Of a stretch of DNA of 64,000 nucleotides, positions 54,587-62,100 are shown in pieces (the stretch's first letter is position 1; the number at the start of each line of letters is the position of its first letter). The notes under the pieces are model-generated. The model was given only the letters and a program-made list of their open reading frames with translations, was not told where the DNA came from and did not search any database. The DNA is from Theropithecus gelada. Its lineage: Eukaryota; Chordata; Mammalia; Primates; Cercopithecidae. A program made the position numbers and the translations under genes. The DNA lies in the NCBI RefSeq assembly GCF_003255815.1, contig NC_037668.1:16827611-16891610 (forward strand), given 5' to 3'.

Positions 54587-57500
54587 NNNNNNNNNNNNNN
54601 NNNNNNNNNNNNNNNNNNNNNNNNNNNNNNNNNNNNNNNNNNNNNNNNNNNNNNNNNNNNNNNNNNNNNNNNNNNNNNNNNNNNNNATATATATTTTTTT
54701 TTTGAGATTGAGTCTCACTGTGTCACCCAGGCTGGAGTGCAGTGGTGCGATCTCGGCTCACTGCAAGCTCTGCCTCCCGGGCTTACGCCATTCTCTTGCC
54801 TCAGCCTCCCGAGTAGCTGGGACTACAGGCACCCACCACCACGCCCGGCTAATTTTGTTTTGTATTTTTGGTAAAGACGGGGTTTCACTGTGTTAGCCAG
54901 GTTGGTCTTGATCTCCTGACCTCGTGATACGCCCACCTCAGCCTCCCAAAGTGCTGGGATTACAGGTGTGAGCCACTGCCCCCGGCCTCATACTATATTT
55001 TTTTAAACAACTAGTTGCACTAGTCATACCTTCATGTACTCTCCCTTCACTTTTGTTTTTTTTAAATGGAGTTATATTTTACATGCTGTAAAAGTCATCT
55101 TTGTACAATCCAATGGTTTCTTTTTTTTTTTTTTTGAGACAGAGTCTCACTGTGCCACCCAGGCTGGAGTACAGTGGTACAGTCTCGGCTTACTGCAACC
55201 TCCGCCTTCTGGGTTCAAGCCATTCTCCTGCCTCAGCTTCCCAAGCAGCTGGGATTACAGGCACACACCACCACGCCTGGCTAATTTTTGTATTTTTAGT
55301 AGAGACAGGGTTTTGCCATGTTGGCCAGGCTGGTTTTGAACTCCTGACCTCAGGTGATCCACCTGCCTCGGCCTCCCAAACTGCTGGGATTACAGGCATG
55401 AGCCACTGGTGCCTGGCACCCAGTGGTTTTTATTATATTAACAAAGTTGTACAACCATCATCCCCCCACCCAATGGCAACCACTAATCTACTTTTTCACT
55501 CTGGATTTACCTATTCTGGATATTTCATATAATTGAATCCTATAATATATGGCCTTAAGTGTCTGGCTTCTTTCACCTAGCATAGTGTTTTCGAGGTTTG
55601 TCCATGTGGTAGCAAGTATGAGTACTTCATTCCTTTTTTTTTTTTTTTTTTTTTGAGATGGAATCTCACTCTGTCGCCCAGGCTGGAGTGCAGTGGTGCG
55701 ATCTCCGCTCACTGCAAGCTCTGCTGCCTCCCAGGTTCACACCATTCTCCTGCCTTAGCCTCCCTAGAAGCTGGGACTACAGGCGCCCGCCACCACGCCT
55801 GGCTAATTTTTTTTGTATTTTCAGTAGAGACGGGGTTTCACTGTGTTTGTCAGGATGGTCTCAATCTCCTGACCTCGTGATCCACCCGCCTCGGCCTTCC
55901 AAAGTGTTGGGATTACAGGCGTGAGCCACCGCGCCTGGCCAAGTACTTTATTCCTTTTTATGGCTGGATAATATTCCACTCTGTGGGTGTACCATGTTTA
56001 GTCCAGCCATCAATTCATGGACATCTGGGTTGTTTATACATTTGGGCTATAATGAATAATGCTACTATGAACATTCACGTATGTATAAGTTTTTGTGTGA
56101 ACATACATTTTCAGTTTTCTTGGGTTACCTAAGAGTGGAATTGCTGGTGACATGAATGGTAAATCTGTGTTTAACTTTTTGAGAAACTGCCGAACTACTT
56201 TCTGAAGTGGCCACATCATTTTTCATTCCCCCTGACAGTGTGTGAGAGTTTCAGCTTCTCCACATTCAGGTATCTTAGTCTGGCTCTAGGTGCCCCATCA
56301 CCTCCCCTTTCCTTCCAGGAGCTGCTCCAGACACAGGAGGAGCTTAAGGAACTGCAGGCAGAACGGCAGAGCCAGGAGGTGGCTGGGCGACACCGGGACC
56401 GGGAGTTGGAGAAGCAGCTGGCAGTCCTGAGGGTTGAGGCTGATCGAGGTCGGGAGCTGGAAGAACAGAACCTCCAGCTACAAAAGACCCTCCAGCAACT
56501 GCGACAGGACTGTGAAGAGGCTTCCAAGGCAAGGGGAGTGGGCACAGGGCTTAGGAGGTGGAGGCTGAGGGTGTCTGGAGGGCTGAGGAGCCAGAGGGTG
56601 TGGAAAGTTACCTGTCATGGGTATGTACTGACCAGTTCCTGGGTCCTAGGTGTGTGGTTCAAAGAAGCCAGGATTTGGCAGGGGGAGGACACCTGTATCT
56701 CTGTAGGGGTGGGATTTTCCGGGAAGCGTCTAGCTGGTGGCAGCTCCTTTCTTTAAGCCTCATTCTTATGGGCGGTCTTTGGGACGGCTTTCCTGGGTTT
56801 GGTCAATGGCCCCAAGCACTGGGGTCTGAGCTGCCACCCCCTGAACCGTCCTTAGGCTAAGATGGTGGCCGAGGCAGAGGCAGCAGTGCTGGGGCAGCGG
56901 CGGGCCGCAGTGGAGACAACGCTTCGGGAGACCCAGGAGGAAAATGACGAATTCCGCCGGCGCATCCTGGGTTTGGAGCAGCAGCTGAAGGAGACTCGAG
57001 GTCTGGTGGATGGTGGGGAAGCGGTGGAGGCACGACTACGGGACAAGCTGCAGCGGCTGGAGGTCAGTGCTTCTGCCCTCCCAGCCCAGCCCTCTCTGCT
57101 CAGCCCTGGTGAAATACTCCTATGCTAAACAGCCATCAGTTTCACTTTGTTCTTAGTGTGCATCTGTTTCGCCTCCCCAAACCCTCTGTTAACCTTGGGT
57201 CTATTTCCTGGAGTATACTTTGGCGCCAGTGTTCCAGTCTTTGCACTGGTATTTTTGTCTCTTATCTCTCACCCTTTGCTTGCTCTATGCATCCTGATTT
57301 CTTTGCTAGGAGCCTGTTTTCATTGCGCACCATTTTCATAAATACCTCCCGTCCAGCTACCCACCTCCAAATAACTTGAACCCAAGTTTTGCCTTTTTTC
57401 AGTCCAACCCTGCTTCCCTACCTCCCAGGCAGAGAAACAGCAACTGGAGGAGGCCCTGAATGCTTCCCAGGAAGAGGAAGGGAGTCTGGCAGCAGCCAAG

Positions 57501-59106
57501 CGGGCACTGGAGGCACGCCTCGAGGAGGCTCAGCGGGGGCTGGCCCGCCTGGGGCAAGAGCAGCAGACACTGAACCGGGCCCTGGAGGAGGAAGGGAAGC
57601 AGCGGGAGGTGCTTCGGCGAGGCAAGGCTGAGCTGGAGGAGCAGAAGCATTTGCTGGATAGGACTGTGGACCGACTGAACAAGGAGGTGGGGCATGGGGT
57701 ATTCTGGGCCTTTAGGAAGAGGCCTAGCTCATCCAGAAGCTGGCCTGAGGGGACAGGGGGTTAGGGGAGAGGGGTTAGTCAGAATGTGTGATGTTTATGG
57801 CCAGGTGCGGTGACTCACGCCTGTAATTCCAGCTCTTTGAGAGGCTGAGGTAGGCAGATACCTGAGGTCAGGAGTTTGAGACCAGCCTGGCCAACACAGC
57901 AAAACTCTGTCTCTAATAAAAATATAAAAAATTAGCCAGGCGTGGTGGCTCGTGCCTGTAGTCCCAGCTACTCAGGAGGCTGATGCAGGAGAATCACTTC
58001 AGCCTGGAAGGCGGAGGTTGCAGTGAGCTGAGATCACGCCACTGCACTCCAGCCTGGGTGGCAGAGCAAGACTCTGTCTTAAGAACAACAAAAAAGAATG
58101 TGTGATGTTTGCTTTCCTCAAGTACATTGTTAGGAAGACCAAGACCAAATCTTCTGGAAGGGGCATCCTTCCTACCTCCCCTCCATGCTTTTGCTCTTTC
58201 CCTCACATCCCATTCCTTTATGGTCTTCATTCTTGGAGAGCATCTCCTGGGATTCTCCCTTAGGAGTCTACAAAACCTATATACAAGAATCATCATTGGC
58301 CAGCTTGGGCAACATAGTAAGACTCTGTCTCTACTTAAAAAAAAAAAAAAAAAAAAAAAATTAGCCAGGTGTGGTGGCTTGTGCCTCAGTTTCTCTATAG
58401 ATGAGGAACTGAGACCCAGAGAAGATAAGTAACTTGCCTATGGTTGCTAATTAGTGGTAGAGCCAGGATTTGAACCCAGACATCTGTATTCCCAGCTACT
58501 CGGGAGGCTGAGGTAGAAGGATTGCTTCAGCTCAGGAGGTTGAGGCTGCAGTGAGCTGTGACTGCCCCACTGCAATACAGCAAAAGCCTGTCAAACAAAA
58601 AAAATCTTCATTGGTAGAATTTTAAATTTCGGGCCAGGCGCGGTGGCTCAAGCCTGTAATCCCAGCACTTTGGGAGGCCGAGACGGGCGGATCACGAGGT
58701 CAGGAAATCGAGACCAGCCTGGCTAACACGGTGAAACCCCGTCTCTACCAAAAAAATACAAAAGACTAGCCGGGCGAGGTGGCGGGCGCCTGTAGTCCCA
58801 GCTACTCGGGAGGCTGAGGCAGGAGAATGGCGTAGACCCAGGAGGTGGAGCTTGCAGTGAGCTGAGATCCGGCCACTGCACTCCAGCCTGGGCCACAGAG
58901 CAAGACTCTGTCTCAAAAAAAAAAAAAAAAAAAAAAAAAAANNNNNNNNNNNNNNNNNNNNNNNNNNNNNNNNNNNNNNNNNNNNNNNNNNNNNNNNNNN
59001 NNNNNNNNNNNNNNNNNNNNNNNNNNNNNNNNNNNNNNNNNGGCGGGGGGAGAGAGAGGAAATCCACCCCCCCCCCCCCACCCCGGCCCAGAAAGAAAGA
59101 ATAAAT

Positions 59107-59140
<34 letters not shown>

Positions 59141-62100
59141 ATTTTAAATTTCGGTGAGGGGAAGAAGAAAAGAAAGAAAAAAGAAAAGGAAATAAATTGC
59201 TTTTGCTGCTAAGGTTCTCCTCCCAATCTTTTTGTAAAACAAGAACAAACAAGTAATATATTACATCAATTCTAAAGTACGCATTTTATCATTTGTCAAT
59301 AAAAAATGCACATTTTATCATTTCTGAAATAGAGTTGTGTCTTATAACTTATGGTATGTTATAGTTTAATTGGCAGATTTTTCTTAGTTGTACGTCTTAT
59401 AATCATTGGCACCTTGGGTTTGCTGAAATGGTCATTTAAGGCTTACTTTGTATCAGGCACTGTTGTAAGTACAGAACTTCACATAATTAACTAACGTAAT
59501 TCTCACAACACCTTGTGATATAGCTACTATTCTTATCCCATTTTACAGTTGGGGAACGGAAACCCAGAGAGATAAGTAACTTACATATGGTCACTAGTAA
59601 GTGGTAGAGCCAGGATTTGAACCCAGACATCTGTATATAACTATTAGCTATACTAGGAACCTAGGTCCAGGAAAGAGCAAGAGAAGGCTACCTTGTCAGG
59701 AAGGAGACCCTTGGGGGAGAGTCTTGGGAGTCTGGGCCTGGAGAGGGACATTTATATACAGTGCTGAAGACCCTTTTCTGTGTGTTTCAGTTGGAGAAGA
59801 TCGGGGAGGACTCTAAGCAAGCCCTGCAGCAGCTCCAGGCCCAGCTGGACGATTATAAGGAAAAGGCCCGGCGGGAGGTGGCAGATGCCCAGCGCCAGGC
59901 CAAGGATTGGGCGAGTGAGGCTGAGAAGACCTCTGGGGGACTGAGCCGGCTTCAGGATGAGGTAGAAGCCTAATATCCTTGGGTTTGAAGGTCCTTGCTT
60001 CTTTTTTTTTTTTTTTTTGAGACAGAGTCTCGTTCTGTCGCCCAGGCTGGAGTGCAGTGGTGCGATCTCGGCTCACTGCAAGCTCCAACTCCTGGGTTCA
60101 CACCATTCTCCTGCCTCAGCCTCCCGAGTAGCTGGGACTACAGGTGCCCGCCACCACACCTGGCTACTTTTTTGTATTTTTAGTAGAGACAGGGTTTCAC
60201 TGTGTTAGCCAGGATGGTTTCGATCTCCTGACCTTGTGATCTGCCTGCCTTGGCCTCCCAAAGGGCTGGGATTACAGGTGTGAGCCACTGTGCCCGGCCC
60301 CATCCTTGCCTCTTAACTGAACCTGTGACCAAGGGTCCCTGGGGCCCAGGTTTAGGTCTAATGACTTGCAGCATGGAGGAATATATTGTCTGTAGAGCAG
60401 TGATTTTCTTTTTTTTTTTTTTTTTTGAGACGGAGTCTCGCTCTGTCGCCCAGCCTGGAGTGCAGTGGCGCCATCTCGGCTCACTGCAAGCTCCGTCTCC
60501 CGGGTTCACGCCATTCTCCTGCCTCAGCCTCCCGAGTAGCTGGGACTACAGGCGCCCGCCACCTCGCCCGGCTAGTTTTTTGTGTGTTTTTTTAGAAGAG
60601 ATGGGGTTTCACCGTGTTCGCCAGGATGGTCTCGATCTTCTGACCTCGTGATCCGCCCGTCTCGGCCTCCAAAGTGCTGGGATTACAGGCTTGAGCCACC
60701 GCGCCCGGCCTAGAGCAGTGATTTTCAAATTCTGTGGCTTAGAGCCACCTGGGGAGATTTTTAAAAATCTCCACACCCAAGCTGTATTCCATACCACTTC
60801 AGTCATCATCTCTGGGGATGGGATCCAGGATCAGTATTTTTAAAAACTCCTCAGGTGATTCCAAGTTGTGTAGAGACTTTAAAAACAATAAAGAAGCTGG
60901 GGACGGTGGCTCACGCCTGTAATCCCAGCACTTTGGGAGGCTGAGGTGGGCAGATCATGAGGTCAGGTGTTTGAGACCAGCCTGGCCAACATGGTGAAAC
61001 CCCATCTCTACTAAAAATACAAAAATTAGCCGAGCATGGTGAGCGCCTGTAATCCCAGCTACTCAGGAGGCTGAGGCAGGAGAATTGCTTGAACCTGGGA
61101 GGTGGAGGTTGCAGTGAGCCGAGATCGTGCCATTGCACTCCAGCCTGGGCGACAGAGTGAGATTCCATGTCTCAAAAAAAAAAAACAAAAACAGAAACAA
61201 TAAAGAAAATGAATGAGGGCAGGTGCAGTGGCTCACGCCTGTAATCCCAGCACTTTGGGAGGCTGAGGCAGGCGGATCACAAGGTCAGGAGATCAAGACC
61301 ATCTTGGCTAACACGGTAAAACCCTGTCTCTACTAAAAATACAAAACATTAGCCAAGCGTGGTGGCGCATGCCTGTAGTCCCAGCTACTCGGGAGGCTGA
61401 GGCAGGAGAATCGCTTGAACCTGGGAGGTGGAGATTGCAGTAAGCCGAGATCGCGCCACTGGACTCCAGCCTGGGTGACAGAATGAGACTCCATCTAAAA
61501 AATGAAAAAGAAAAGAAAATGGATGAAAAGTCAGTCTGCTTTTTATTGTCACCATGCCACTGGTAATTCTAAAGAGTGACAGTGATGAAACGTTTCTGCC
61601 CACTGGGCTGGACTGCTCCTGCCCTTCAACCTTCACCTTTTTACTACACTGAGCTGTGGCATTTTTACCCCTGCTTAGATCCAGAGGCTGCGGCAGGCCC
61701 TGCAGGCATCCCAGGCTGAGCGGGACACAGCCCGGCTGGACAAAGAGCTACTGGCCCAGCGACTGCAGGGGCTGGAGCAAGAGGCAGAGAACAAGAAGCG
61801 CTCCCAGGACGACAGGGCCCGGCAGCTGAAGGGCCTTGAGGTGAGGGCACTGGGGTGTGACCTGTGGAAAAGGGGTGGGACTTCCAAGCCTCTTTCTCTA
61901 CTAGCGGTCAAAACCGACAGCCCACAGTTGATGAATTTTGTTCGGCTGCAGTATTTTAAACAACTTTGAATCAATTGCCAATGTTTAGAAATTTATAGAT
62001 GTCACCTAAAAATTTGGATTTCTAGTTTCTTTTGTATTTGGCAGATATGGTAATACTGAGTGTCTTGTCCTGAGTCTGCATGGCAACAGTTGGCTGGAGC

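Larger units (their letters stand above)
55020..56275 (-). mobile_element. Old L1 (L1M-type), antisense, split by two Alus (CGN intron 10)
   Basis: AAAGTCATCTTTGTACAATCC, ACAAAGTTGTACAACCATCATC, GGATAATATTCCACTCTGTGGGTG, GGACATCTGGGTTGTTTATACATTTGGGC and GTGGAATTGCTGGTGACATG are the antisense of an old L1 body. The last recognisable L1 text (GAGAGTTTCAGCTTCTCCACA) is about 50 bases before the exon 11 acceptor. Confidence 0.85.
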
